A stretch of 64,000 bases of DNA from the NCBI GenBank assembly GCA_900102115.1, contig FNAW01000003.1:186001-250000 (forward strand), written 5' to 3'. Positions 28,027 to 37,836 of this stretch are shown here, piece after piece (position 1 is the first letter of the stretch; each line of letters begins with the position of its first letter). Made by a program: the position numbers and the translations under genes. This stretch comes from Blastococcus fimeti. Lineage in GTDB: Bacteria; Actinomycetota; Actinomycetes; Mycobacteriales; Geodermatophilaceae. Under the pieces are notes generated by a model, which had not been told where the DNA came from, made no database searches, and saw only the letters and a program-made list of their open reading frames with translations.

Positions 28027-29471
28027 TGACCGCGCCGCTGAGCCGCTCCGAGGAGCTCGGGGGGCTGGCCGGGCACCTCGACGGGTTCGTGCGCGCGGTG
28101 CGCGCGGCCGGCATCCCGGTGGGCATCACCCAGGCCGTCGACGCCGCCGAGATCCTCACCGTCGTCGACCTGCTCGAGCGCGAGCAGCTGCGGCACGGTC
28201 TCGCGGCCGTGCTGCTGCAGCGCGCGGCCCAGCGGCCCGCCTACGACGTGCTGTTCGACCTCTGGTGGCCGTTGAGCGACCGGCCGCGGACGTCCTCGGA
28301 CTCCGACGGGTCCGAGGACGGCGACGAGGGCGGCGAGGGTGGCGAGCCCGGGCAGGGCGGTCCGCGCCAGGACGACGCCGCCCTGGCCAAGGCGATGCGG
28401 GAGCAGCTGTTCCAGCTGCTGCTCGAGGGCGACGAGGACGAGATCCGCCGGTTCGCCCGCCGGGCCGTGGACCGGCTCGGCAGCGGCCAGCCCAGCCCCA
28501 CGGGGCAGTCGTACTTCAGCTACCGGGTGATGCGGGCCCTCTCGCCGGACACGCTGGTCGCCCAACTGCTGGCCGGGCTGCTGGCCGAGGGCGACCGCGG
28601 TGGGCTCAACGAGCAGGTCGCCCGGCAGACGGTCCGCGAGCGGGTGGACGCGTTCAAGAACGCCGTCGAGACCGAGGTGCGGCGCCGCACGGCCGACGAG
28701 AAGGGGCGGGAGCGGGTGGCGAAGAACGCCGTCCGCCCGCTGGCCGACCAGATCGACTTCCTCCGGGCGCAGTCGACCGACCTCGCGGAGCTGCGCCGCA
28801 CGGTGGCGCCGCTGGCGCGGCGGCTGGCCGTCCGCCTCTCCGCGCGGCGGAAGATCGGCCGCCAGGGCCGGCTGGACTTCCGCAAGACCGTCCGGGCCTC
28901 GTTGGGCACCGGCGGTGTGCCGGTGGTCACCCACCACCGGCCGCGCAAGGTGCACAAGCCGGAACTGGTCGTGCTCTGCGATGTCAGCGGCTCGGTGGCC
29001 GGCTTCAGCCACTTCACGCTGATGCTGACCCAGGCGCTGCGCGAGCACTTCACCGGTGTGCGGGCCTTCGCCTTCGTCGACTCGACCGACGAGGTGACAC
29101 GGTTCTTCCGCCCGGGGGCCGACGTCGCCGACGCCGTGACCCGCATCGGGCGCGAGGCGCAGGTCGTCGGGTTCGACGGGCACAGCGACTACGGCACGGC
29201 GTTCGAGGTGTTCGCGGACAAGTACGCCTCGGCGATCGGGCCGAAGACCTCGCTGCTGGTGCTGGGCGACGGCCGGACGAACTACCGGCCGGCGGCGGTG
29301 CCGTTGCTGGCCAGCATGGTGCGCCGGTCCCGGTCGGCGCACTGGCTGAACCCCGAGCCACGGCGGCAGTGGGGGAGCGGGGACTCCGCCGCCGACCGCT
29401 ACGGCGAGGTCATCGACATGGTGGAGTGCCGCAACGCCTCACAGCTGGCGGACTTCATCACCACGCTCTGA
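28026..29471 (+). CDS. VWA domain (CoxE-like) protein
   Basis: 481-residue partner of the MoxR ATPase. An alpha-helical N-terminal half includes an acidic linker (about 90-115: [16 protein letters not shown]). A C-terminal VWA domain has the metal-ion site CDVSGS at about 317-322 (DxSxS). CoxE-like proteins help metal insertion into enzymes such as CO dehydrogenase, but in many actinobacteria this pair has no known client. The ATG overlaps the MoxR stop. Confidence 0.85.
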   Translation: MTAPLSRSEELGGLAGHLDGFVRAVRAAGIPVGITQAVDAAEILTVVDLLEREQLRHGLAAVLLQRAAQRPAYDVLFDLWWPLSDRPRTSSDSDGSEDGDEGGEGGEPGQGGPRQDDAALAKAMREQLFQLLLEGDEDEIRRFARRAVDRLGSGQPSPTGQSYFSYRVMRALSPDTLVAQLLAGLLAEGDRGGLNEQVARQTVRERVDAFKNAVETEVRRRTADEKGRERVAKNAVRPLADQIDFLRAQSTDLAELRRTVAPLARRLAVRLSARRKIGRQGRLDFRKTVRASLGTGGVPVVTHHRPRKVHKPELVVLCDVSGSVAGFSHFTLMLTQALREHFTGVRAFAFVDSTDEVTRFFRPGADVADAVTRIGREAQVVGFDGHSDYGTAFEVFADKYASAIGPKTSLLVLGDGRTNYRPAAVPLLASMVRRSRSAHWLNPEPRRQWGSGDSAADRYGEVIDMVECRNASQLADFITTL

Positions 29472-29472
29472 C

Positions 29473-29513
29473 GCCGGCGGCGGGGCCGGGCGCTGCCCGG
29501 ACCCGCCGCGGCG
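29473..29513 (+). terminator. Terminator after VWA gene
   Basis: GC-rich hairpin with GCGGG-G-CCGGGC pairing to GCCCGG-A-CCCGC around GCT, starting just after the stop; one internal G/A mismatch. Confidence 0.65.
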
Positions 29514-29543
29514 TGCTGAATGCCGTCGCCGGGTCACCGGGCT

Positions 29544-29591
29544 GGTTCGTCGCCGAGTCGGTTCGTCACCGAGTCGGTTCGTCGACGAGGC
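29544..29591 (+). repeat. Three tandem 16-bp repeats upstream of nadD
   Basis: Units GGTTCGTCGCCGAGTC (29544), GGTTCGTCACCGAGTC (29560) and GGTTCGTCGACGAGGC (29576). The second differs from the first at one base and the third at two. The last unit runs into a GTCGACATGTCGAC palindrome. Confidence 0.75.
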
Positions 29592-29887
29592 GACGGGTCG
29601 ACATGTCGACGACCAGGGCTCCGCCGAGCGCCGAGCCGGGGTGTGCGCACGGACACACCGGTATTCCGGTACCGATGCGTAACCCTGAGGCCGCCGGCGC
29701 GTTGGTCAGCGCGGTGACGATGCTCTCGAGCGTCGGCACCGCTCGACCGCGACAGGGCGGAGACGCCCGCGACCGGCTGCACGGGGGAGCCGGTCGCCGC
29801 GGGTCGCGGCGCGCCCGCACGGATGACCCGGGCCGCCGTCTCCCTCGCACGAGCAGTGCGGCGAGGGCTGGTGGCGGCGCACCCGGA
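29592..29887 (+). other. nadD upstream region (no gene seen)
   Basis: No ORF here has a recognisable protein or ribosome binding site. Together with the terminator and repeats the gap is 428 bases. It contains GTCGACATGTCGAC (29596-29609) and CCGGTATTCCGGTACCG near 29660, both palindromic, and ends in the nadD -10. Confidence 0.4.
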
Positions 29888-29893
29888 TACGCT
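29888..29893 (+). promoter_or_regulatory. -10 hexamer for leaderless nadD
   Basis: TACGCT followed by six bases and the nadD GTG. Confidence 0.5.
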
Positions 29894-29899
29894 CGGTCG

Positions 29900-30643
29900 G
29901 TGACAGGCGGGCGAATCGGTGTGATGGGCGGGACGTTCGACCCCATCCACCACGGGCACCTCGTGGCCGCGAGCGAGGTCGCCGGGCTCTTCGGGCTCGA
30001 CGAGGTCGTCTTCGTGCCGACCGGTCAGCCCTGGCAGAAGAGCGACCGGCAGGTGAGCCCGGCCGAGGACCGCTACCTCATGACGGTCATCGCGACGGCG
30101 TCCAACCCCCGCTTCTCGGTCAGCCGCGTCGACATCGACCGGGGTGGCCCGACCTACACGATCGACACGTTGGTCGACCTGCGCGCGCAGCGTCCGGACG
30201 CGGAGCTGTTCTTCATCACCGGCGCGGACGCGCTGGCCCAGATCATGACCTGGCGCGACGGCGACCGGTGTTTCGACCTGGCGCACTTCATCGGGGTGAC
30301 CCGACCCGGGTACACGCTGGCCGATCTCGATCTGCCGACCGGGCGGGTCAGCCTGGTTGAGATCCCCGCGCTGGCCATCAGCTCCAGCGACTGCCGCGGG
30401 CGCGTCGCCCGGGGGATGCCCGTCTGGTACTTGGTGCCCGACGGCGTCGTCCAGTACATCGAGAAGCGGGGCCTCTACCGGGAGGGCCCGCGCCGGCGTG
30501 CCCCGTCGGCCGTCAGCGCCGGCGAGGACCTCGCCCTCGGCGCCGCGCCCCCTGTGCGCGAGCGGCCGACCGGCGACGGTCGACCGGCAGATCCCGGACA
30601 CGACAACGACACCCCATCCCACTTCCAGGAGGTACCCAGATGA
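29900..30643 (+). CDS. nadD: Nicotinate-nucleotide adenylyltransferase
   Basis: 247-residue enzyme that adenylates nicotinate mononucleotide in NAD synthesis. The nucleotidyl-transferase motif is [11 protein letters not shown] (10-20), and [13 protein letters not shown] is the second nucleotide-binding motif. The last ~50 residues ([10 protein letters not shown] onward) are a disordered extension. The GTG at 29900 was chosen because the family sequence begins at [13 protein letters not shown] and a TACGCT -10 lies six bases upstream. It overlaps rsfS by 4 bp. Confidence 0.95.
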   Translation: MTGGRIGVMGGTFDPIHHGHLVAASEVAGLFGLDEVVFVPTGQPWQKSDRQVSPAEDRYLMTVIATASNPRFSVSRVDIDRGGPTYTIDTLVDLRAQRPDAELFFITGADALAQIMTWRDGDRCFDLAHFIGVTRPGYTLADLDLPTGRVSLVEIPALAISSSDCRGRVARGMPVWYLVPDGVVQYIEKRGLYREGPRRRAPSAVSAGEDLALGAAPPVRERPTGDGRPADPGHDNDTPSHFQEVPR

Positions 30644-31089
30644 CCGCCTCGGCCGAGGCGCGGGACACCGCGCAACTCGCCGCTCAGGCGGCCGCCGACA
30701 AGCTCGCCACCGACGTCTCGATCGTGGACGTCAGCGACCGGCTGGCGATCACCGATGCGTTCGTCCTCGCATCGGCACCCAACGAGCGTCAGGTCCAGGC
30801 GATCGTGGACGCCGTCGAGGAGCGCCTGCGCGAGCACGGCATCAAGCCGGTGCGCCGCGAGGGCATGAACGAGGCCCGCTGGGTCCTCCTGGACTTCGTG
30901 GACGTCGTCGTCCACGTCCAGCACGCCGAGGAGCGGGCCTACTACGCCCTCGAGCGGCTGTGGAAGGACTGCCCGACGATCCCGTTCGTCGACAGCGCCC
31001 TGCCGGCAGAGGCGGCGGCCGCGCCGTCGACGCCGGACGACGCGGAGTCCGCGGAGCCGGAGCCGACGCAGGACATGCCCGAGCGGTGA
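30640..31089 (+). CDS. rsfS: Ribosomal silencing factor RsfS
   Basis: 149-residue protein that binds L14 and blocks 30S-50S joining in starvation. Conserved segments are [24 protein letters not shown] (split) and [13 protein letters not shown]. An acidic tail (120-149) extends the usual domain. The ATG overlaps the nadD stop, the common nadD-rsfS arrangement. Confidence 0.95.
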   Translation: MTASAEARDTAQLAAQAAADKLATDVSIVDVSDRLAITDAFVLASAPNERQVQAIVDAVEERLREHGIKPVRREGMNEARWVLLDFVDVVVHVQHAEERAYYALERLWKDCPTIPFVDSALPAEAAAAPSTPDDAESAEPEPTQDMPER

Positions 31090-31847
31090 ACTCCGACGCG
31101 GCGCTCGCCCTGCCCGTCCGCCGGCTGATCCTCTGGCGGCACGGGCGGACCGAGTGGAACGCCGCCGGGCGCTTCCAGGGCCGGATGGATCCGCCTCTGG
31201 ACGAGGTCGGCCGCAGGCAGGCCGTCGAAGCGGCGCCGCACCTCGTGGCGTCGGCCTCGCTCGGCGCCGAGACGGTCGTGATCTCCAGCGACCTCGACCG
31301 CGCCGCCGACACCGCGGCCGCGCTGACCCGGCTCCTGGGCGTGCAGCTCCGACTCGATCCGCGGTTGCAGGAGCACGGCATGGGCTCGTGGGAGGGACTC
31401 ACCCGCGACGAGGTGGCCGACCGGTACCCCGACCAGTACGCGGACTGGCTCGCCGGACGCCCGGTGCTCGGGCGCGGTGGCGAGGAGCCCGAGGAGGTCG
31501 CCGAGCGGGCGCTCGCCGCACTCGCCGAGCTGCCTCCGGCTCCGGTGGCCGTGGTGGTCACGCACGGCGGCACGAGCGGTCGGCTCATCGAGCGGCTGCT
31601 CGGGCTCGGGCCGGGACAGCGACGGTTGTTCGGTCCATTGGGGAACTGCGCGTGGAGCGAGCTCCGGGAGCAGTCCGGGGCCTGGCGCCTGATGCGCCAC
31701 AACGCCTCGGTCCCCACGGCCGTGGTCGGCGCCGGCAACGGTGCGGGCACCGACGGCGGTGCCGCCCGCGAGAGTGCGGCGGTGGCGTCGGGTGCGAACC
31801 CCGAGGAGGGCGGCGCCGGGCCGATCGGGGACGCCGACGCGGTGTAG
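31086..31847 (+). CDS. Histidine phosphatase family protein
   Basis: 253-residue phosphoglycerate-mutase-like phosphatase. The catalytic RHG is Arg18-His19-Gly20, and the second His lies in VVVTHGGTSG. In actinobacteria this third gene after nadD-rsfS is often annotated as a phosphoglycerate mutase or glucosyl-3-phosphoglycerate phosphatase, but the substrate is not readable here. The last 40 residues are a low-complexity Gly/Ala tail. The GTG overlaps the rsfS stop, and the stop is TAG. Confidence 0.88.
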   Translation: MNSDAALALPVRRLILWRHGRTEWNAAGRFQGRMDPPLDEVGRRQAVEAAPHLVASASLGAETVVISSDLDRAADTAAALTRLLGVQLRLDPRLQEHGMGSWEGLTRDEVADRYPDQYADWLAGRPVLGRGGEEPEEVAERALAALAELPPAPVAVVVTHGGTSGRLIERLLGLGPGQRRLFGPLGNCAWSELREQSGAWRLMRHNASVPTAVVGAGNGAGTDGGAARESAAVASGANPEEGGAGPIGDADAV

Positions 31848-31918
31848 GGAGCCGCCTCCCGGGGGAACCCGAACGGGGGACCGCTGACCGTGGCTCCCGG
31901 ATCGCCGAGCCCGGCAGT

Positions 31919-31924
31919 TAGCCT
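31919..31924 (+). promoter_or_regulatory. -10 hexamer for leaderless DegV gene
   Basis: TAGCCT followed by six bases and the ATG at 31931. Confidence 0.5.
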
Positions 31925-31930
31925 CGCCGA

Positions 31931-32827
31931 ATGTCCGTCGCCGTCGTCACCGATTCGACGGCCTACCTCCCGCCGGAGCTCCTCGAGCGCTACCGCATCG
32001 AGGTCGTCCGGCTGTACGTGGTGCTGGCCGGCCGTTCCGGGACCGAGGGCGAGTCCGTCGGCTCCGACGACGTCGCCAGGGTGCTGGGCACCCGCGGCGG
32101 GCGGGTCTCCACGTCCCGCCCCACTCCTGGGGACTTCGTCGCGGCGTACCGGCGGCTCCTGGACGCCGGAGCGGACCGGCTGGTGTCCATCCACCTCTCG
32201 GCCGAGCTGTCGGGTACCTGGGACGCCGCCCGGCTGGCTGCCTCCCAGGTCGGCGAGCACATCGTCACGGTGGTCGACAGCCGATCGGCGGCGATGGGGA
32301 ACGGCTTCGCCGTGCTGGCGGCCGCTCGGGCGGCCGCCGCCGGCGCTGACGCCGCCGAGGTCGCCGACGTCGCCCGCCGCACGGCGGCGGCGACCCGCAC
32401 GTTCTTCGTCGTGGACACCCTGGACCACCTGCGCCGCGGCGGTCGCATCGGTCCGGCGGCCGCCCTCCTCGGATCGGCGCTGGCCGTCAAGCCCGTGCTG
32501 CACGTGCTCGACGGACGCGTGGTGCCCCTGGAGAAGGTGCGCACCTCCGCCCGCGCCCTGAACCGCCTGGTCCAGCGGGTCGTCGAGGAGGTGGCGGACG
32601 CCCCGGTGTTCCTCGCGGTGCACCACCTCGCGGCCCCGGAGAAGGCCGAACGGCTGGCCGCCGAGCTGCGCGAGCGGGTCCCGACCGCGCGCGAGATCTA
32701 CGTGAGCGAGCTGGGCGCCGCCATCGGTGCGCACGTGGGCCCCGGTGCGGTCGGCGTCGTCGTGGCACCGGCGCCGGACGAGGCGAGCGCACCGGAGGGC
32801 GCAGAGGAACCCTCGACGGACGACTGA
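31931..32827 (+). CDS. DegV family fatty-acid-binding protein
   Basis: 298-residue DegV protein. DegV proteins bind a fatty acid and in Firmicutes present it to the FakA kinase; no FakA is in this window. Visible motifs are VVTDSTAYLPPELL, TSRPTPGDF and IHLSAELSGTW, which line the lipid head-group site. The C-terminal lobe includes RRGGRIGPAAALLGSALAVKP. An acidic tail ends the protein. Confidence 0.92.
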   Translation: MSVAVVTDSTAYLPPELLERYRIEVVRLYVVLAGRSGTEGESVGSDDVARVLGTRGGRVSTSRPTPGDFVAAYRRLLDAGADRLVSIHLSAELSGTWDAARLAASQVGEHIVTVVDSRSAAMGNGFAVLAAARAAAAGADAAEVADVARRTAAATRTFFVVDTLDHLRRGGRIGPAAALLGSALAVKPVLHVLDGRVVPLEKVRTSARALNRLVQRVVEEVADAPVFLAVHHLAAPEKAERLAAELRERVPTAREIYVSELGAAIGAHVGPGAVGVVVAPAPDEASAPEGAEEPSTDD

Positions 32828-32963
32828 ACGCGGAACGGGGGCTGCACGCGTCGGCATGACGGCACCCTGACCCGCGAGAGGCCGCAGGCGCCCCCCGGCG
32901 TCCACAGACCGGCCCTCCGTCCACAGATCGGGCTCCCGGCCGTCCTGGGCGGGCAGCGGTTCG

Positions 32964-32969
32964 TAACGT
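32964..32969 (+). promoter_or_regulatory. -10 hexamer for leaderless comEA
   Basis: TAACGT followed by seven bases and the GTG at 32977. Confidence 0.45.
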
Positions 32970-32976
32970 CCGCCGG

Positions 32977-33867
32977 GTGCGCACCGCCCCTCGCCGCTCC
33001 GACGACGCCGACGTCATCCGTGCCCGGTTGCGGGCGCTGCTGGACGAGGGGTTCCGCGGTGGCTGGGTCCCCGCGGACGACGACGCAGCCGAGTCGGAGC
33101 AGGAGGCGGCAACCCGGGGGTGGTCGCCCTCCGGACGAGCCGGGGACCAGCCCGCTGCGGACGTGGCCGGCGCCGAGGCCGGCTCGGACCCGGACCGTCC
33201 CCCGGGGCTCGGACGGCACCGGGCGCCCGGTCGGGTGACGCGGTGGGATCCCGGCCGGCCCGGCAGCCGAGCGCTCTGGATCGCGGGAGTGCTGGCCGCG
33301 CTGCTGGTCATCGCCGGAACGTGGTGGGACCGCCCGCGGGTCGAGCCCGTGATGCCGGCGCCGACCGGCAGCGCCGCCACGCCGCTCGAGGGCCCGGGTA
33401 CCGGGGAGGCGGTCGAGAGCCCGCGCGTGGGGGAGGCGGCGGAGACCGCGACCACCGTCGTCGTCGCCGTCGTGGGCCTGGTCGGGCGGCCCGGGTTGGT
33501 CACCGTGCCGACCGGCTCCCGGGTGGCCGATGCCGTCGAGGCGGCCGGCGGCCTCCTCCCGGGCACCGACCCGGCCGCGGTCAACCTCGCCGCGGTGGTC
33601 TCCGACGGCCAGCAGATCGCGGTCGGGGTGCCCGCTGCCGGCGGCAGCCCGCCGTCGGCGGGGGAGGGTGCCGGCGGGCCCGTGAACCTCAACACCGCGA
33701 CCGCGCAGGACCTCGATGCCCTCCCGGGCATCGGCCCCGTCCTGGCCCAGCGGATCGTCGACCACCGCGGCGAGCAGGGCCCGTTCCGCAGCGTCGAGCA
33801 GCTCGACGACGTCCCCGGCATCGGACCGGCCATCGCCGCCGAACTGGCCGAGCTGGTGACGGTGTGA
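32977..33867 (+). CDS. comEA: ComEA-like DNA-binding helix-hairpin-helix protein
   Basis: 296-residue membrane-anchored DNA receptor for uptake. A cytoplasmic N-terminus (1-98) precedes one membrane helix (about 99-117), an SLBB-type domain (about 158-215; VVGLVGRPGLVTVPTGSRV) and two helix-hairpin-helix motifs (PGIGPVLAQRI and PGIGPAIAAEL, 233-290). The GTG start fits the TAACGT -10. The comEC channel gene overlaps by 4 bp. Natural transformation is not established for this group. Confidence 0.93.
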   Translation: MRTAPRRSDDADVIRARLRALLDEGFRGGWVPADDDAAESEQEAATRGWSPSGRAGDQPAADVAGAEAGSDPDRPPGLGRHRAPGRVTRWDPGRPGSRALWIAGVLAALLVIAGTWWDRPRVEPVMPAPTGSAATPLEGPGTGEAVESPRVGEAAETATTVVVAVVGLVGRPGLVTVPTGSRVADAVEAAGGLLPGTDPAAVNLAAVVSDGQQIAVGVPAAGGSPPSAGEGAGGPVNLNTATAQDLDALPGIGPVLAQRIVDHRGEQGPFRSVEQLDDVPGIGPAIAAELAELVTV

Positions 33868-36212
33868 GGCGGGTCGTAGGGCGCGCGGCCGAGACCGCGG
33901 ACGGCCGCTGGCGGTGGACGGACCTGCGGCTGGTCCCGGCGGCCGCCGCCGTGTGGGCGGTCAGCCTGGCGGCGCCGTTCCTCGCCCCGGTGCTGCTGGT
34001 CGTGGCGGCGGCGGTGGCGGCGGGCCTGGGGTGGTGCGCGCGCCGCCGCCGGGGCGTCGGGGCCACGGTGCTCCTGGCGGTCCTGGCCGCGCTCGCCGTC
34101 ACGAGCGCGACCTCCGCGGTCCGCGGGATGTCCCGGGAGGCCTCGCCGCTGCGGCTGCTCGCCGACGAGCAGGGCACCGTGTCGGTGGACCTCGAGCTGG
34201 ACGGTGATCCGCACCTGCTCTCCGGGAGCGGCCAGCCCCGGGTCGTCGTGGACGCCACGGTGACCGCGCTGCGCGAGGGCGCGTCGACCGTGCGCCTGGA
34301 CGCCGCCGTGCTGCTGTTCGCGCCGGCGGAGGGCTGGCGCGACCTGCTGCCCGGGCAGCCGTTGCGGGCGCAGGTGCGCACCTCGCCGCCGCGCACCGGC
34401 GACGACGTCGTGGCGGTGCTCTCGGCCCGTGGACCGCCGACGATCGCCGGGAGCCCCGAGGGATGGCAGCGGCTCGCCGGGACGCTCCGCGACGGGCTGG
34501 CCGACTCCGCGGAGCGGGTGCTCGATCCCCGCCCCGCCGGGCTGCTGCCCGGGCTGGTGGTGGGGGACACCCGGCAGATGGACCCGGTGCTCGACGAGGA
34601 CTTCCGGCGGGCCGGGCTCGCCCACCTGACCGCCGTGTCCGGGGCGAACGTGGCGATCACGATCACCGCCGTCCTCTGGCCGTTGCGCCGGCGTGCGGTC
34701 GACCGGCGTGTGCAGGCGGCCGTGGGTGGTGCAGCGCTCGTGTGCCTCGTCGTCCTGGCCCGTCCCGAGCCGAGCGTGGTCCGGGCGGCCGCCATGGGGG
34801 CGGTCACGTTGCTCGCGCTGGCCTCCGGCCGGGCCCGGGTGGCGGTGCCGGCCCTGGCAGCGGCGGTGTGCGTCCTGCTCCTCGCCGACCCAGGGCTGGC
34901 CCGCAACCCGGGTTTCGCGCTCTCCGTGGCCGCGACGGCGGCCATCGTGCTGCTCGCTCCGGACTGGTCCCGGCACCTCCGGCAGCGCGGCTGGCCACCG
35001 CCGGTCGCCGACGCACTGGCGGTCAGCCTCGCCGCAGGAGTGGCGACGGCGCCACTGGTCGCGGCGCTGTCCGGGACGGTGAGCCTGGTGTCGCTACCGG
35101 CGAACCTCCTGGCGGCCCCGGCGGTGGCTCCGGCCACGATCCTGGGGCTCCTCGCGACCGTCGTGGGCGCTGTGCTGCCGCCGCTGGGCGACCTCCTGGT
35201 CCAGGGTGCGGGCTGGCCCACCCGGTGGCTGGTGCTCGTGGCCGAGCGTGCGGCGCAGCTGCCCGATGCCGCGCCCGGCTGGCCGGCCGGCGTGCTCGGC
35301 GCGACCCTCCTGGCCGCGGTCCTCGCGGGGGGCGGCTGGGCGCTGTGGCGGTTCCGGCGGCTCCGCCCGCTGGCACTGGCGGCCCTCGCCGGGCTCGTGC
35401 TCGTCGGCTGGCCGGTACGGCAGGCGGTGCGGGGCTGGCCGCCGCCGGACACCGTGCTCGTCGCCTGCGACGTCGGCCAGGGCGACGCGCTGGTCCTGCC
35501 GACCGGGCCGGGCGAGGCGGTGCTGGTCGACGCCGGCCCGGACGTCGCGGCGGTGGACCGGTGCCTCGACGACCTGGGCGTCGAGCGCCTGCCCCTGGTC
35601 CTGCTCTCGCACCTGGACGCCGACCACGTGGGCGGACTCGCCGGCGCCGTCGGTGGCCGGGAGGTGGGCGTGGTGGCGACGGGGGCGCTGTCACCGGCCG
35701 ACGACCGGCTGGCGGCGGTCGAGTCGCTGGTCCGGCGGGCGGGGGCGGAGCGGATCCGGCTGCTGCCGGGGGAGCGGCGCGAGGTGGGCGGGGTGTCGAT
35801 GGAGGTCCTCGCCCCGGCCCCCGAGCGGGCCACGGCGGCCGCGGAGCCCAACGACCTGTCCCTGGTCGTCCGGGCCACGGTCGACGGCATCCGGATGCTG
35901 CTCACCGGCGACCTCGGAGCGGAGGCGGAGCGGCGGTTGCGGAGCAGCGGCGTCCCCCTGGAGGCCGAGGTGCTCAAGGTTCCCCACCACGGCAGCGCGG
36001 ACGCCGATCCGGGGTTCCTGGCCGCGACCGGTGCCCGGGTGGCGCTGATCTCGGTCGGGGCGGACAACACCTACGGGCACCCCGCCCGCACGCTCCTGGA
36101 GGAGCTGGCCCGTGGGGGAATGACCGTCCACCGGACCGATCGGGACGGCGACGTCGCGGTGGTGGGCTCGGCCGGCGAGTGGGGTGTGGCGGCGCGACGG
36201 CAGAGCCCATGA
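33864..36212 (+). CDS. comEC: ComEC/Rec2-family DNA internalisation protein
   Basis: 782-residue membrane protein that would carry single-stranded DNA across the membrane. Hydrophobic N-terminal helices are followed by a DUF4131-like region, the Competence domain (about 220-480; GLLPGLVVGDTRQMD, HLTAVSGANVAI) and a C-terminal metallo-beta-lactamase domain with SHLDADHVGG. The GTG start overlaps the comEA stop. Length is usual for actinobacteria. Confidence 0.94.
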   Translation: MRRVVGRAAETADGRWRWTDLRLVPAAAAVWAVSLAAPFLAPVLLVVAAAVAAGLGWCARRRRGVGATVLLAVLAALAVTSATSAVRGMSREASPLRLLADEQGTVSVDLELDGDPHLLSGSGQPRVVVDATVTALREGASTVRLDAAVLLFAPAEGWRDLLPGQPLRAQVRTSPPRTGDDVVAVLSARGPPTIAGSPEGWQRLAGTLRDGLADSAERVLDPRPAGLLPGLVVGDTRQMDPVLDEDFRRAGLAHLTAVSGANVAITITAVLWPLRRRAVDRRVQAAVGGAALVCLVVLARPEPSVVRAAAMGAVTLLALASGRARVAVPALAAAVCVLLLADPGLARNPGFALSVAATAAIVLLAPDWSRHLRQRGWPPPVADALAVSLAAGVATAPLVAALSGTVSLVSLPANLLAAPAVAPATILGLLATVVGAVLPPLGDLLVQGAGWPTRWLVLVAERAAQLPDAAPGWPAGVLGATLLAAVLAGGGWALWRFRRLRPLALAALAGLVLVGWPVRQAVRGWPPPDTVLVACDVGQGDALVLPTGPGEAVLVDAGPDVAAVDRCLDDLGVERLPLVLLSHLDADHVGGLAGAVGGREVGVVATGALSPADDRLAAVESLVRRAGAERIRLLPGERREVGGVSMEVLAPAPERATAAAEPNDLSLVVRATVDGIRMLLTGDLGAEAERRLRSSGVPLEAEVLKVPHHGSADADPGFLAATGARVALISVGADNTYGHPARTLLEELARGGMTVHRTDRDGDVAVVGSAGEWGVAARRQSP

Positions 36213-36319
36213 GGCCGTCGGCCGGCCCGGCGCGAGGTGAGGAGAGCGCCCGGCGGCCGGTGCCGAGCGGGGTCAGGCGGACCGCCGGACCCGTCGGTCC
36301 CGCGTGGCACCATGCACCC

Positions 36320-37321
36320 GTGCCTGCCGATCCCGTGCCACCCACCTCGCGGCTGCGGGTCGTGACCGGCGAGGAGGAGCTCCTCCGGTCGCGGGCGGTC
36401 GGCGCGGTGCGGACGGCGGTGCTCGAGCGGCACCCCGACGCCGAGCTGCACGAGCTGGCCGCCCTGGGCCTACCGCCCGGTCAGCTGGCCGACGTGCTGG
36501 CGCCCTCGCTGTTCGGCGGGCACCGCCTCGTGGTGGTGACCGGCGTGCACGAGTCGGCCGCCGTGCTGGCCGAGGCGCTCACCGCCTACGCCAAGGACCC
36601 CGATCCGGAGATCACCCTGGTGATCGTCCACTCCGGCGGCAAGCGCAACGAGGCGCTGGTCAAGGCCTTCGTAGCGGCCGGCGCCGCCGTGGACGAGTGC
36701 CCCAAGATCAGCTCGGCCGGTGATCGCGCAGCCTTCGTGCGCAACGAGGTCCGCACCTTCGGCGGCCGGATCACCGGCGACGCCCTGACCGCGCTGGTCG
36801 ACGCGGTCGGCAACGACCTGCGGGCGCTCTCGGCCGCGGCCAGCCAGCTGGTCTCGGACTTCGGCGGCACCATCGACGGCGACGCCGTCGCGCGGTTCCA
36901 CCGCGGGCAGGCCGAGGTCACCGGCTTCACCGTCGCCGAGCGGGTGCTGATCGGGGACCGGCAGGGCTCGATCGAGATGCTGCGCTGGGCGCTGCAGCGC
37001 GGCGTCGCGCACGTCCTCATCGCCGACGCACTCGCCGACGGGGTGCGCACCGCTGCCCGGGTGGCGTCGCTGAGCTCGACGAACCCCGGTGAGCTCGCCC
37101 GCACGCTCAAGATGCCGCCGTGGAAGGTCAAGAAGGCACAGGCCCAGTCGCGGGGCTGGAGCATCGACGGTCTGCAGCAGGCGATCGGGGTCGTCGCCGC
37201 GCTCAACGCGGACGTCAAGGGCGCCGCCGCCAGCGCCGACTACGCGCTGGAGCGCGCGGTCCGCAGGATCGTCGAGATCCGGGCCACCACCGGCCGTGGC
37301 CGGCTGCCCGCCGGCCGCTGA
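36320..37321 (+). CDS. holA: DNA polymerase III subunit delta
   Basis: 333-residue clamp-loader subunit that opens the beta clamp. The N-terminal domain starts SRLRVVTGEEELLRSRAV, and C-terminal helices include PPWKVKKAQAQSRGWS, typical of HolA. The GTG at 36320 follows CACCAT by six bases, a weak leaderless pattern. The longer upstream frame is antisense and overlap sequence of comEC. Order comEC-holA-rpsT is standard. Confidence 0.94.
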   Translation: MPADPVPPTSRLRVVTGEEELLRSRAVGAVRTAVLERHPDAELHELAALGLPPGQLADVLAPSLFGGHRLVVVTGVHESAAVLAEALTAYAKDPDPEITLVIVHSGGKRNEALVKAFVAAGAAVDECPKISSAGDRAAFVRNEVRTFGGRITGDALTALVDAVGNDLRALSAAASQLVSDFGGTIDGDAVARFHRGQAEVTGFTVAERVLIGDRQGSIEMLRWALQRGVAHVLIADALADGVRTAARVASLSSTNPGELARTLKMPPWKVKKAQAQSRGWSIDGLQQAIGVVAALNADVKGAAASADYALERAVRRIVEIRATTGRGRLPAGR

Positions 37322-37357
37322 CGGCACGCGCCGCCGACCCGACAAGTCCCGGGAACG

Positions 37358-37397
37358 CGAACGAGCCCCCGTCCCGCGAGGGGAGGGGGCTCGTTCG
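37358..37397. terminator. Bidirectional terminator between holA and rpsT
   Basis: CGAACGAGCCCCC (37358-37370) pairs perfectly with GGGGGCTCGTTCG (37385-37397), with further TCCC/GGGA pairing inside the loop. It lies between convergent genes. Confidence 0.85.
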
Positions 37398-37424
37398 ATC
37401 CGCGTCGCGAGGACGCGGGCCGGA

Positions 37425-37685
37425 TCAGAGACCGGCGGTGAGCTTCGCCAGACCCGACTTGCGGTTGGCGGCCTGGTTCTTGTGGATGACGCCCTTGCTG
37501 GCGGCCTTGTCGAGCTGCTTGGCGGCGACCTCGAAGGCGGTGGCCGCGGCGGCGGCGTCGCCGGACTCGGCGGCCGTGCGGACGCGACGGACGGCCGTCT
37601 TGAGAGCCGACTTGACGGCGACGTTGCGCTGACGCGCCTTCTCGTTGGTCTTGATCCGCTTGAGCTGGGACTTGATGTTCGCCAC
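37425..37685 (-). CDS. rpsT: 30S ribosomal protein S20
   Basis: 86-residue S20 beginning [18 protein letters not shown] and ending [15 protein letters not shown]. It uses a GTG start at 37685; the frame is open 33 codons upstream but without family sequence. It is alone on the minus strand, converging on holA, as in most actinobacteria. Confidence 0.96.
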   Translation of the reverse strand: MANIKSQLKRIKTNEKARQRNVAVKSALKTAVRRVRTAAESGDAAAAATAFEVAAKQLDKAASKGVIHKNQAANRKSGLAKLTAGL

Positions 37686-37836
37686 GCGTGAGCCTCGGTG
37701 TCTCGACTGGAGGGAGTACTTCTGACATTCGTTCGTGAAAGACCTGCGTTCGGGCGCTGTGCCATGCGGGGACGGCGCGCACACGAACCGGCCTCACAAG
37801 ATACCAGCCGCTCACCGGGGAGCCAATCGCCGGAGG

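Noticed and set aside
32899..32935. Two GTCCACAGA repeats (also one near 2674) as DnaA boxes
   Set aside because: They lack the TTAT half of the DnaA box and no origin features (dnaA, dnaN, AT-rich unwinding region) are nearby.
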